From NCBI GenBank assembly GCA_016703065.1, contig JADJCU010000001.1:186001-250000 (forward strand): a stretch of DNA of 64,000 bases, given 5' to 3'. Below, in pieces: positions 26,393 to 35,058 of the stretch; the stretch's first letter is position 1, and each line of letters opens with the position of its first letter. The notes under the pieces are model-generated. The model was not told the origin of the DNA and did no database searches. It saw nothing but the letters and a program-made list of their open reading frames with translations. Made by a program: the position numbers and the translations under genes. Source of the DNA: a bacterium. GTDB taxonomy: Bacteria > Electryoneota > RPQS01.

Positions 26393-27328
26393 TTACTTAC
26401 GAGGCTTGATCCCGGAGTCCTTCACGCGGTTCTCGTAGAACGTGTCGGCGGGAATCTTTACATCCAAAGTCGCTCGAACAGAATTGAATTTCACTGAATC
26501 CGACTTGCTTTCCGGGAGTTCCATCTGCACGTAGTCACCGAAGTACCCCTTCGCGCCGCAAGACGAGATGACGGTGTTTCCCAGTGTACGGGTCGCGGTT
26601 ACCGCTCCATTTGAAGTCACAATCAGATTCACGAACGGGTAGAGCTGCACCAGCGAATCCGCTTCCGCCGCATTGAAGTCACCGATTAACGTCAGATGAT
26701 CCGTCCGCTTCATCAGCTTCTTGAAGAACTTTTGCATCTTGAAGGGCGAGTCGACCCTGACTGATGCAGAATCCGGACAGCCCTGCAGTGACCGCGGCAT
26801 CACAAGACCTACCACCGCCATCCTAAGTCCGGCGCGTTCGTACCAACGGTAGGGTTCAAACACCGGTGTCTTGGATCGTTCACCCAAGAACAGGTTCGCA
26901 CAGACAATCGGCAGACCCTTGTCCGCATTGCCCTGCCAATATGCCAGAGGAGAGTTCAGTTCCTGCTGTCCAAGAGCGACGGCATCGTAATGCTCATCGC
27001 GGTAGAACGACAACAGGATGTTGCTGCGCTGATTATACTCCGCGTCGGTTGCTAACGTTGCAAAATTGCCGGCCTCAACGGTGACGGTCGCAACTGAGTC
27101 TGCTTTGCTATTTCTGACAAAGGTAGCCCGCCGGGCCAACCCGCCTTTCTTGGAGCCTCACCCACAGGGCTCGACATGGCCACGAAAGCTACCGGAGTAG
27201 ATGACGCGTGCCTGAGCGCCCTTTGCAGCGTGCTTGGCTGCGGCCAGAACTTGCGCGAAGCTCAGGATGGCCACCAACAGTGGTATCAGAACCCAAGATT
27301 GCCTGAAGATGTTGCGCGTAACTGTCAT
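26393..27328 (-). CDS. Putative exported selenoprotein, UshA/metallophosphatase-like, in-frame TGA (Sec57)
   Basis: Reading through TGA at 27158-27160 gives 311 residues. A signal peptide starts at ATG 27328 ('VLIPLLVAILSFAQVLAA'), followed by 'ARVIYSGSFRGHVEPCG', the TGA, then 'GSKKGGLARRATFV'. UshA/5'-nucleotidase-like relatives, from general knowledge, have Cys at the TGA position (EPCGC..GGLARR), so Cys55-Gly-Sec57 is expected as a redox or metal site. Upstream and downstream frames are identical, and the downstream part has no start or ribosome site of its own. 'VEAGNF' and 'YDAVALGQQELN' match the fold, but the metal ligands look incomplete. The neighbouring upstream gene has the same arrangement. 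Confidence 0.75.
27122..27160 (-). promoter_or_regulatory. TGA codon and SECIS-like hairpin (second selenoprotein gene)
   Basis: After the TGA (27158-27160) the mRNA can fold GGUUGGCCC-GGC-GGGCUACC (27141 down to 27122), a stem with one bulged U and a GG-starting 3-nt apical loop about 25 nt after the TGA. The E. coli fdhF SECIS upper stem, GGUUGCAGGUCUGCACC, has the same GGU(U)G start with bulged U and a GG-starting loop. Confidence 0.55.
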
Positions 27329-27370
27329 TCTATTGTGTCGTGGTTCGATTCGGCCGTCAAAACGGCCCGA

Positions 27371-27402
27371 GCGAAAAGAGCGGCCTCTCGCCGCTCTTTC
27401 GC
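27371..27402 (-). terminator. Terminator of the first selenoprotein gene
   Basis: Perfect stem AAAGAGCGGC / GCCGCTCTTT with a 5-nt loop, TTTT on the minus strand, 16 nt past the stop at 27418. Confidence 0.75.
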
Positions 27403-27417
27403 AAACGGGAGAAACCC

Positions 27418-28479
27418 TTACCCGTGAGAATGTCCGTCGTGGGAAGTGCTTGTGCCCGGCGTTGCCGGGTGAGCTTCCGGAGAGAGTGACGGATTCGCAT
27501 TCGGCACAGCGCGCACTCCGCTCGTTACCGGCGGAGGCGTCTTTGAAGCACCTTCGAAGGCAGCTAAGCGAGTCGCCCAATCACCACCTGCGATGTCATA
27601 CGTTTCAAGCAGAGCATCTTTGAAATCCGAGTAACCGATCGAGTCGCCCCACGCCGGCTTGAATTCAAGCGTCGCGTAGTGGCCATTATAACCCGAGGAA
27701 CCCGTTCCAACCAGACGCGTCTTCTTTCCGATGATCGTCGTCGTCTCGCCTTGACGCAATGCGCCGGTCGAGATGATGATGTCAATATCGGGGTACTTCG
27801 CCACGAGCGAGTCGACGTCATCGGAAGGCAGTTCGCATAGCAGAACAACCGCGTTTGCCTTGCGCGCCAGCTCGGGAATGTACTTCGCGGCGGCGTCTGC
27901 CGTGGAGGTCACGCGCATCTTCGTGGTGTCAACAAGCGACGTCGTGGCCGGGAAATCCGCATCGCGCAGAAGTCCCAGAATTGCCACACGCATGTTGCCG
28001 TAGTCTTTAATCACATACGGATCAAAGATCGGACGCTTCGACTTCTCATCAATCAAATTGGCGGCAACGTATTTCGTCGTCTTAGTCGTATCCCGCAACG
28101 CGACCAGCGTTTCGTAGCCCATTGAGACTTCCTGCCGCGCTATATTCAGCACGTCGTAGTGCAGGTCCTCATAGCTGTTGACCAGAAACTGGCACTTATT
28201 CGAGCAACCGCCCGTAGCACCTGCGCGGTCCACAAAATTGCCTGCATCGACCGTCAACCAATTGGCTGTCGGGTCCTGATGCCGTTGTACAAAGGTAGCC
28301 CACCGGGCCACCCCACCTTTTTTCTGCTTTCAACCGCAGGGGGCAACATTGCCGCGGATATTGCCGCTGTACATGATCTGCAACTTGCCTTCCGCGGGTG
28401 CCGTTGAGCAGCCCGGCAAGGTCAAACCGCTGAACAGGGCAGCCATCAGGGCCGTAACCAAGAGTGTCAGTGTTCGCAT
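27418..28479 (-). CDS. Putative selenoprotein lipoprotein, UshA/metallophosphatase-like, in-frame TGA (Sec50)
   Basis: Reading through TGA at 28330-28332 gives 353 residues. A lipoprotein signal starts at ATG 28479, lipobox 'LTLPGC' with Cys24. 'IMYSGNIRGNVAPCG', the TGA, then 'KQKKGGVARWATFV' follow, and 'VDAGNF', 'YDVLNIARQEVSMG' and 'DIDIIISTGA' resemble the 5'-nucleotidase N-domain. It is a paralog of the gene at 26393, with TGA at exactly the aligned position. The C-terminus 'SHDGHSHG' is a likely metal-binding tail. No Shine-Dalgarno is seen at the start. If TGA were a stop, both genes would make useless 49-56 residue peptides. Confidence 0.75.
28294..28332 (-). promoter_or_regulatory. 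TGA codon and SECIS-like hairpin (first selenoprotein gene)
   Basis: GGUGGCCC-GGU-GGGCUACC (28312 down to 28294) forms an 8-bp stem with one G-U pair and a GGU loop starting about 25 nt after the TGA at 28330-28332, the same spacing as in the paralog. Part of the likeness is forced by the shared GG.AR.AT protein motif. Confidence 0.5.
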
Positions 28480-28590
28480 GCTGTTGGGGATAAACTTGTT
28501 ACTTCTTAAGCGCAAAAAAGCCAGTAGCGTGAGACCATACTTTGGGAGAACGCTCGCGACTGCCTTGAGGTTCCAAGATCGTTCCGAAAA

Positions 28591-29121
28591 CTACTCGGTC
28601 TCGTCGATCACTGTGCATTGCGGACCGGAGGCGCCGCATGTCCAATCCGCGGCAGCAAAGTTGGCTTCCTGATAGCCCATAACCGCTGTGACAACCGTGC
28701 TGGTCCACAGGACCGTTGTGTTGTCTGCTTCATAGATGCGGAGATAGTAACGGGCATTGGCCGGTACCGTCGAGCCACAGGTCAACGCTTCGAGTGTCGC
28801 GAAATAGCCGGGTCCTTCGCCAACTTCGACGCCATTGGTGAAGAAATGGTCGATATTCACGGCGTCAAACGGCGTGACACAGTCCGGCGGATCCGAGCAG
28901 ACGAGAGGCTGCGGATCGGTCAGATCGGGGCCGTCGTTGTCAACATCTTGAAAAATCTTGACAAGACGCCCATCAGGGAGACCAGTGGCACCACCGCACG
29001 TCGTGACGAGGGGTGCGTTCGGGGTGAAGTATCCGAAGTTCATGTTGAATCCCTGGGCCATCGCCTCACTGCTCAGCAGACTGAGACACCAGACCATCGC
29101 GAAGAGCGCGAGCTTTTTCAT
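28591..29121 (-). CDS. Secreted protein of unknown function, paralog of the next gene's N-terminal domain
   Basis: 176 residues from ATG 29121, with AAAGGA upstream and signal peptide 'LALFAMVWCLSLLSSEAMA'. The mature domain ('FGYFTPNAPL', 'LPDGRLVKIFQDVDNDGPD', 'ARYYLRIYEADNTTVLWTS', 'MGYQEANF') matches, motif by motif, the first ~150 residues of the protein at 29458. It lacks a sorting domain, and its last residues 'PQCTVIDETE' stop where the paralog continues. It may be a truncated duplicate or a periplasmic version. It has several Cys that could form disulfides. Confidence 0.7.
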   Translation of the reverse strand: MKKLALFAMVWCLSLLSSEAMAQGFNMNFGYFTPNAPLVTTCGGATGLPDGRLVKIFQDVDNDGPDLTDPQPLVCSDPPDCVTPFDAVNIDHFFTNGVEVGEGPGYFATLEALTCGSTVPANARYYLRIYEADNTTVLWTSTVVTAVMGYQEANFAAADWTCGASGPQCTVIDETE

Positions 29122-29397
29122 CGTAGTACGAGTCCTTTCCGTTTCAAATCCTCGAAGTCGCACGTCATCTGTATCGCCCAAAACTGCGGGATTCAGGGTG
29201 CGCCGGAGCTTTTTTTGTAGATATTTCTACTGTAAGCCTCAATATACACTCAAGATGCGTTAAATGCAAACCAATGCCGGTGTGAAATTGTTTTCATATT
29301 CTCACCGGCCGCGCCGCTTGTGGTTATTGCAAGGTGCGCGCTTCCGCCGGTTCAGGGCCCGTGGTCTAAGGCAGTGTGACAGCACGGCTAAAATGCA
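29122..29397. other. Intergenic region
   Basis: Upstream DNA of the 28591 gene (AT-rich around 29215-29260) and spacer before the terminator of the 29458 gene. No gene is seen. Confidence 0.5.
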
Positions 29398-29427
29398 GTG
29401 GGCCTCCCCAATCGGGGGGAGGCCCAC
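29398..29427 (-). terminator. Terminator of the 29.5-30.8 kb gene
   Basis: GTGGGCCTCCCC / GGGGAGGCCCAC-type perfect hairpin, 31 nt past the stop at 29458. The U run is weak. Confidence 0.6.
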
Positions 29428-29457
29428 AGAACGATCATAGGGTAACCGCGAGGGCGA

Positions 29458-30789
29458 TTACTTGACCAACAGCATCTTCTTGGTGGCGGTGAACTCGTTA
29501 CCGATCTTCACCGTGTAGAAGTACAGACCCGACGTCAGGTTCGCGGCATCAAACGACACCGTGTGGCGGCCAGCACCCATCGTGCTGTTCACCAGCGTCG
29601 ACACTTCCTGACCCATCGCATTGTAGACCGTCAAGGTCACAAAGTTGTCCGACACAACGTCAAACACCAGGTTGGTGCTCGGGTTGAACGGGTTCGGGTA
29701 GTTCTGATGCAGAGCGTACTCCGTGATCACTGCGGCTTCGGCCGACGGCGTCGCCGTCACAACCGTGCCCCAAGCTTCCAGCGAACCATCCAGATTCACC
29801 GTGCTCAGCGTGTACTCGTACACCGTGCCGTTCACCGCGCCGTTGTCAACAAACGTGTAGGTCGAACCCGAAGCGCTGTTCGCGGCTTCAACGGTGCCAA
29901 CCTTCGCAAACGACTCATGACCGGAAACGCGACGCATCACGTCGTAACCAGATACTTCAGACTCCGAAAGCGTCGTCCACGTCAGCTCAACCGCGTTGTC
30001 ACGCGCAACCGCGTCGAACGAGCCATTCTCAGCCGACAAAATGTCGGTCAGCACGAAGCAGTTGCAACCGTCATTCGCAGCCGTAACCACGAGGCACCAC
30101 GACAGCGTGCCAGCATTGTACTGCCAGCCAGCCGGGTCGATCGCCAAAGCGGTCGGCGTGCCCTGGCAAGCGCCGCTGAAATCACCAACCGGAGTTTCAT
30201 CCGCTGACAACGGACCCAAGCAGATCGTCGTCGGAACGCCAGCGCAGAAATTGATGCAACGGGTATAGGTCGCGCCATCCGGGAGGAAGTTGCGGCCGCC
30301 AAGGGTCTCAATACCGATAAACGTCGGCTCGTTGCACGGAACAACCGTCACTTCGCACGTCCACGGAGCCATTTCCGTCTCCTGATAGCCGTCAACAACG
30401 GTGATCACACGCGACGTCCACATGACCGCCGGACCCACGATGCGCACGTAGTAACGCGACGGCGCCGGAGTGTTCGGCGGAATCGTGAAGTTCGTCTCGA
30501 AATAGAACGTACCCGGATCCAGGAACAGCGCACTCCAGTTCAACGAAAACTCGTTGAAGTTCGCTTCGCCAAAGCCATTGCCAACCACCGGCAGCGGATC
30601 GGTGCCGTCCGGACCGTCGTTGTCAACGTCCCAATAGATGTAACCCATCGTGCCGTCCGGAAGCGGATCGCCACCGGTACAGGACGACGTCAACGGCGTG
30701 TACGTGAACATACCCACGTTGAACTGCGCATGGCTGACCGCAGCCAACGCAAACAACGCTACCACAACAAACAATGCCTTGAGCTTCAT
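29458..30789 (-). CDS. Large secreted protein with type IX sorting domain
   Basis: 443 residues. Signal peptide 'LFVVVALFALAAVSHA', start ATG 30789 with AGGAGAAGG upstream. An N-terminal domain is shared with the 28591 gene ('LPDGTMGYIYWDVDNDGPDG', 'RYYVRIVGPAVMWTSRV', 'DGYQETE'), followed by a Cys-rich middle ('CINFCAGVPTTICLG', 'NDGCNCF'). Then come a fibronectin-III-like domain ('AVELTWTTLSESEVSGYDV') and the sorting domain ('NYPNPFNPSTNLVFDV', 'MGQEVSTL', 'GLYFYTV', final 'KMLLVK'). Function is unknown; probably a surface structural or adhesive protein. Confidence 0.75.
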   Translation of the reverse strand: MKLKALFVVVALFALAAVSHAQFNVGMFTYTPLTSSCTGGDPLPDGTMGYIYWDVDNDGPDGTDPLPVVGNGFGEANFNEFSLNWSALFLDPGTFYFETNFTIPPNTPAPSRYYVRIVGPAVMWTSRVITVVDGYQETEMAPWTCEVTVVPCNEPTFIGIETLGGRNFLPDGATYTRCINFCAGVPTTICLGPLSADETPVGDFSGACQGTPTALAIDPAGWQYNAGTLSWCLVVTAANDGCNCFVLTDILSAENGSFDAVARDNAVELTWTTLSESEVSGYDVMRRVSGHESFAKVGTVEAANSASGSTYTFVDNGAVNGTVYEYTLSTVNLDGSLEAWGTVVTATPSAEAAVITEYALHQNYPNPFNPSTNLVFDVVSDNFVTLTVYNAMGQEVSTLVNSTMGAGRHTVSFDAANLTSGLYFYTVKIGNEFTATKKMLLVK

Positions 30790-30845
30790 TTACCTTCTCC
30801 TTATCAATGAAATGTCAAACTCGTTCTATTCAAAATCATCCGGAC

Positions 30846-31730
30846 TTACTTGCTCGTCGAGGTGCCCTTAACCGACTTTACGGAAGTCGTCTTGGCAGCG
30901 GGCGTGTCCTTGCCAACCGGAAGTTTCGTGATCGGGGCGATCGCCGGCATATCAACAGCGGCATTCATGCTAGCGGCAGCGGTGCCGTCATAAGAATACG
31001 GCCAAGCCGCAGCGTGCTTATTCACGATGTTGTAGTACTGACCGGGGACGATCGAGGTCAGACCACCGGCCCATGCCGCAGTACCATTGTTGTAGTAGGC
31101 AAACAAGCCACCAACCGTCTGCGCAACGCGGTCGGACGAGCTGACCGTGCCACCCAAGAAACCGTCTTCGAGAAGGTTCAGGTTGGCCATCGCCGTGTTG
31201 CGGGAATCACGCCACGAATACGCAGTCGACGCCAAGGTCGCCGGCGGGGTCGGGGCCGAGACCGTCACGATACCGTAGTCGCCGGAGTTATCAACGTCGC
31301 CAGCAAGAACGAGCGTACGAGCCGCACCGGTCTTGTTGACATACTGATAACCGCGACCCGGGACCATGTTGCCCGAACCGGTGGTTTCAAGGCTGCCCGC
31401 CCACGGGTTACCAGCGCCAGTCGTACGATAGGCAAACTGGCCGTTGTCCACGCGGCTGATACGATCCGCGCCACCAACGGTACCCGGATTCGTCTGGGCA
31501 CCGACGATGGATGACGGACGAGTCGACTCGGTACCGTACTGAGGTATGCCGGCGGAAACGTTCCAGAACTTGAACGGCAAACCGAACGACAACGTCGAGA
31601 CGACACCAGGGGTGCCCGAGCCGTTGATGTTCAGCTTGACATAACCGACGTCGTTCGACGGATCCGACTGCTGTGCAAACGCGGATACCGCGAATACCAG
31701 ACATACGATCACAAGCATGACTTTCTTCAT
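30846..31730 (-). CDS. Exported protein of unknown function
   Basis: 294 residues from ATG 31730, with GGAGG four bases upstream and signal peptide 'VMLVIVCLVFAVSAFA'. The mature part has repeated 'DR(I/V)...GGLFAYYNNGTAAWAGGL' and 'DNGQFAYRTTGAGNPWAGSL' units and 'VPGRGYQYVNKTGA/VPGQYYNIVNKHAA', so at least two tandem repeats. The end is Lys/Thr/Ser-rich ('TTSVKSVKGTSTSK') and carries no sorting domain. Similar repeated Gly/Tyr-rich proteins occur in FCB genomes. I cannot assign a role. It lies 56 bp upstream of the 29458 gene and may be cotranscribed. Confidence 0.75.
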   Translation of the reverse strand: MKKVMLVIVCLVFAVSAFAQQSDPSNDVGYVKLNINGSGTPGVVSTLSFGLPFKFWNVSAGIPQYGTESTRPSSIVGAQTNPGTVGGADRISRVDNGQFAYRTTGAGNPWAGSLETTGSGNMVPGRGYQYVNKTGAARTLVLAGDVDNSGDYGIVTVSAPTPPATLASTAYSWRDSRNTAMANLNLLEDGFLGGTVSSSDRVAQTVGGLFAYYNNGTAAWAGGLTSIVPGQYYNIVNKHAAAWPYSYDGTAAASMNAAVDMPAIAPITKLPVGKDTPAAKTTSVKSVKGTSTSK

Positions 31731-32128
31731 CTTTTCCTCCTTAACTTCAGAGACCGCGATGTGCGATCCCCATCTTACGCTATACACTCTCATCAAGTCC
31801 CGGTCCTACCCGGAACCTAAACAAAAACTTCATCTTGGACCAATTTGTCCACGCTATCTTCAGCACTCACCCTACTAAATATAGTCGACCAGCAGCGTGA
31901 ACCAACCTGCCTCGTCTCGGATTCGGAGGCGTACCATTCCCAGTCTTGGCCAATCCTGACCCTTGTCGGGGTTCGGCGGCAAAACCGCAACTTTCTGTAT
32001 TTCAACGAACTTGCAGAGGTGTGGCTGCAACCGCAGGCGCACTTCGCAATTGACATGGGATATTAGTCAAAACTCGGTCTGATGTCAAGAGTTTTTCGTC
32101 ATCCTGCAAGAAAACTCAAGCCGCCGGA
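31731..32128. other. Intergenic region upstream of the exported protein
   Basis: About 400 bp. A minus-strand open frame of 79 codons (31817-32056) has no ribosome site and a Cys/Arg/Ser-rich, shadow-like composition, so I do not call it. No repeat or RNA is recognised. Confidence 0.4.
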
Positions 32129-32545
32129 TCAGAATGGCAGGTCTTCGTCCATGGGCGGGGACGAGTGGGTCGGTTCCGCTGGCGAATGGCTTGTTTCTGA
32201 ATAGCTTTCGCCTGAACTTGATTTCGGCGTCAGATTGCGGTGCGTGAAACAGAGGATCTCATACTGCGTACGCTTCTGACCCTCCTTGTCCTCCCAGTTC
32301 CGAATCGAGATCTTGCCCTCTACGTAAACAAGGTTGCCCTTTTTCAACGTCTCGGCGACGCGCTCGGCAGACTGACCCAGGACGACAATATTGTGCCATG
32401 TTGTCTCTTGCACCCATTGACCGTTCTGATCCTTGCGGTTCTCGTCGGTCGCCAACGAGAAGCGAGCGACGGCCGCTCCGCTTGGAGTATAGCGCATCTC
32501 AGGATCCCGGCCCAGACGTCCAATCAGTGTAACTCGATTGACCAC
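32129..32545 (-). CDS. ssb: Single-stranded DNA-binding protein
   Basis: 138 residues from GTG 32545, chosen for GGGAG seven bases upstream and because 'VNRVTLIGRLGRDPEMRYTP' is the normal SSB start. OB fold 'VARFSLATDENRKDQNGQW', 'ETTWHNIVVLGQSAERVAETLKKG' and 'VYVEGKISIRNWEDKEG' are followed by a short Ser/Pro-rich linker and the acidic tip 'MDEDLPF' that recruits replication and repair proteins. The open frame extends further upstream, but that part is not SSB-like. Confidence 0.95.
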   Translation of the reverse strand: MVNRVTLIGRLGRDPEMRYTPSGAAVARFSLATDENRKDQNGQWVQETTWHNIVVLGQSAERVAETLKKGNLVYVEGKISIRNWEDKEGQKRTQYEILCFTHRNLTPKSSSGESYSETSHSPAEPTHSSPPMDEDLPF

Positions 32546-32606
32546 AAATCTACTCCCGCTTTGTTTGATGCTTATTCTGAAATTGTTTATGCGATATGAG
32601 AGGGCG

Positions 32607-33005
32607 TCATGCAACGGGACGCGCGCGAAACCGCAATAGGATCCACAATGAGGCGCCCATCGCAATGCCCGCGAGATCGGCGACGAAGTCACCCATTTCC
32701 GAGCTGCGCGTGAGTGTTTGCGACTGCAGCAATTCAATCAGCCCGCCCATCGCCACGCAGATCGCGACCGCAAGCGACAGTGAATGCCCCCGACGCGGAT
32801 ACCGTTCGAGCGCACCTGCCCAGACCATGATGCCGAACAAGAACGCTATGGCGTGCAGGACTTTGTCAGAGATCGGCGCCGTGATCAAATCCACGTTGCG
32901 CAACGGCGAAACGGCGAGTCCCAGCACCGCCGCCGACCAGATCGTCGCGGCCGCCTCCCAGAATCGATTACGCTCGCGTACCGCTGCCAAGGCCAATTCG
33001 CTCAT
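32607..33005 (-). CDS. VanZ-like membrane protein
   Basis: 132 residues with about four membrane helices. The VanZ-family signature is 'DKVLHAIAFLFGIMVWAGAL' (Asp-Lys...His) and 'EMGDFVADLAGIAMGASLWILL' (Asp-Phe...Asp..Gly). The biochemical role is unknown; the family name comes from a teicoplanin-resistance gene. It overlaps the nnr stop by 4 bases (33002-33005), so it is translated from the same mRNA. Confidence 0.85.
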   Translation of the reverse strand: MSELALAAVRERNRFWEAAATIWSAAVLGLAVSPLRNVDLITAPISDKVLHAIAFLFGIMVWAGALERYPRRGHSLSLAVAICVAMGGLIELLQSQTLTRSSEMGDFVADLAGIAMGASLWILLRFRARPVA

Positions 33006-34538
33006 TCCACCGCCGTGTCCAAGGAGGCCAACGCGCGCGGAAGATGGCCGACGACGTCACTCGGCAGCAGCGATACTTCGCCCAACGATGCCGCACCCAA
33101 GTCCGCCGCGCGACCATGCAGATAGGCGGCGCCCCACACACATGCCGGGCTTGCGATCTCCTGCGCGAGCAGTGAGCCCACCATGCCCGTTAACACATCG
33201 CCCGAGCCACCTGTCGCAAGACCCGGATTGCCGGTCGTATTTATGTACACTTTGCCATCGGGCGCAACAGTCGCGGAAGACGATCCCTTGACATGTACAA
33301 CCACGCCGTGCTGGGCTGCGATTTTGCGCGCAGCAGCGATCCGGTCATAGGCGGATAGTAACTCACGGCCAACGAGGCGTTCAAGTTCACCGGCATGAGG
33401 TGTCAGGACGCAACCGCGAGGAAGATGATCCATAAGTTGCTGTTGGACGATAAGATTCAGGCCGTCCGCATCGATTACCATGCGTTTGCCGCAGCCCAGG
33501 ATTTTCGCCGAGAGTTCACCGGAATCCTTATCCCGGCCCCAGCCCGGACCCAAGGCAATGGAGTCGGCCCATTTCAAGCACGGCTCGAGCATCGGCCATG
33601 CGGCACCGGTCAAGGCGCCCTGTGTCGTCTCCGGGAAGACCGACCGTCATCAGTTCCGATTGACTTGCTACTTCAGGTCTTACACTTTCGGGAACGGCAA
33701 CCATGAGCAGACCCACGCCGGTGCGTAACGCGGCTGATGCCGCCAGCCGCGCCGCGCCGCTCATGCCGCGCGAACCCGCAATAATCAACAGCCTCCCGTA
33801 GTTCCCCTTGTGACTATCGCGCGCACGGGGGGGAAACAGCGCGACAACATCGCTGTCGTCCGGCAGGAACCACTGCGAGGCTACCATCGCGTCGATCGAA
33901 ATCGGGAGGGAGATTGGACTAACCCGCACATCGCCGGCATGCTGTCGGCCGGGAGGAAGATAGAGCCCGGGCTTGCCCGTTTCAAAGGTGACGGTCCACG
34001 TCGCCTGTACCGCTGGAGTTGTCGCGACGCCTGTTCCTGCGTCAATACCGCTCGGAACATCCACGGCCAGAACCGGAATATCGAGGTCGTTGAGTGTAGT
34101 GATGACGTCCGCGTACAGGCCAACGGGTGCGCGCACGGCACCCGTACCAAACAGCGCATCCACGACCACGTCGTACTCTTCGAATGCGATCTCGTCGAGT
34201 GTGACCGGCTGATAGAGCGGAACTTCGAGTTTCGTGCAGATCTCAAAGTTGGTGCGCGCATCTCCGCGGAGGACATCTGCGGGCGCCAGCAGCCAGACTT
34301 CAACATCCGCACCGCGCAAATAGAGTAGGCGCGCCAGCGCGAGGCCGTCGCCGCCATTGTTCCCCGGACCACAAAAGATGCCCACGGAGAGCTGATCGAC
34401 TGGACCGAGCTCCGCCGCAATCAGCTCGAGGAGCCGCTGGGCGGCATTCTCCATGAGCAGAAGTCCGGGAATACCGTATTCGGATGTTGCGCGAGCATCA
34501 AAGTCGCGCATTAGTTCTGGCGGAAACAGCGGGCGCAT
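33002..34538 (-). CDS. nnr: Bifunctional NAD(P)H-hydrate epimerase / ADP-dependent dehydratase, one frame break
   Basis: Joined length about 511 residues, as expected for Nnr. The N-terminal epimerase domain (YjeF_N: 'VGIFCGPGNNGGDGLALARLL', 'DALFGTG', 'DVPSGID') is followed by the C-terminal ribokinase-like dehydratase ('HKGNYGRLLIIAGSRGMSGAARLAA', 'VIDADGLN', 'LTPHAGE', 'GSGDVLTGMVGS'). Together they repair hydrated NAD(P)H. The frame changes near 33618-33620, within or next to a CCC run; removing one base joins 'LPGDDTG' to 'LTGAAWPMLEP'. Both domains look intact, so the shift is suspect. vanZ follows with overlap. Confidence 0.9.
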
Positions 34539-34623
34539 GGAGGGAGGGCTGGTAAACAGATGTTCCCCAATTTACGGCAATCGACGCGAAATCTCAAGGG
34601 GAGCGGCCAAACGGTCGAGCTTC

Positions 34624-35058
34624 TTACACTTGGTCGGCGAGCAGGCGAGGGCGCAGCCCAGGGGGGACAACAGGCCAAAGGCTGCGGGGAGTTGGGAAGA
34701 TTCGATGGCGGACACGGGCTATCGCGCGGTAGACGGCAGTCAGGACTGCGAGAGGCATGAGGCCAAGCAGTCGGGACGCGAATCGCCAGAGCGGTCCGCA
34801 GTGCGGGAGGAGCCTGAGCACGGCGGCGGCCTCGGAGAGCAAAACACCGCTTTGGGGATCCCACACCAAGAGGCTGCGGGGCGTAATTGCGATGCCGTGG
34901 TCCCGCGCGAACTGGCGATACCGAGCAGTCTGAGTGGGAAGGAAATGCAGAAGTCCGGTGCGGTCGCGCTTGAGCAAAAAGACAACGGCCAGATGGCACA
35001 AGCCACACTGGCCGTCATAGTACACGATAAGTTCCTGCGCTTTGGCGTGGCTCATCAA
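34624..35058 (-). CDS. DCC-family (DUF393) thiol-disulfide oxidoreductase-like protein
   Basis: 144 residues. The N-terminal 'LIVYYDGQCGLCHLAVVFLLKRD' holds the DxxCxxC motif that names the DCC family, a thioredoxin-fold group. 'LHFLPTQTARYRQ' and 'SLLVWDPQSGVLLSEAAAVLRLL' are also conserved. It probably does thiol redox chemistry, but substrates are unknown. The start lies directly after the stop of the CPBP protease gene (35059), so the two form an operon. Confidence 0.85.
   Translation of the reverse strand: MMSHAKAQELIVYYDGQCGLCHLAVVFLLKRDRTGLLHFLPTQTARYRQFARDHGIAITPRSLLVWDPQSGVLLSEAAAVLRLLPHCGPLWRFASRLLGLMPLAVLTAVYRAIARVRHRIFPTPRSLWPVVPPGLRPRLLADQV

Noticed and set aside
26393..28479. 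Genome-wide UGA recoding (for example UGA = Gly or Trp) as the reason for the in-frame TGAs
   Set aside because: Other genes here end normally at TGA (udk, the remnant at 2584), and the two TGAs fall only at the conserved Cys position.
26393..28479. The two TGA genes as plain pseudogenes
   Set aside because: Both have otherwise perfect frames, intact signals and the stop at the same aligned Cys; two such coincidences are improbable. Not excluded without selABCD.
31817..32056. Minus-strand open frame of 79 codons
   Set aside because: No ribosome site, no recognisable motif, high Cys/Arg/Ser content as in antisense shadows.
15686..33620. Programmed +1 frameshifting in the IVP, thermonuclease, ATPase and nnr genes
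   Set aside because: No shared slippery site with stimulator, unrelated gene families, and the breaks are simple G/C-run insertions; consensus error is the simpler reading.
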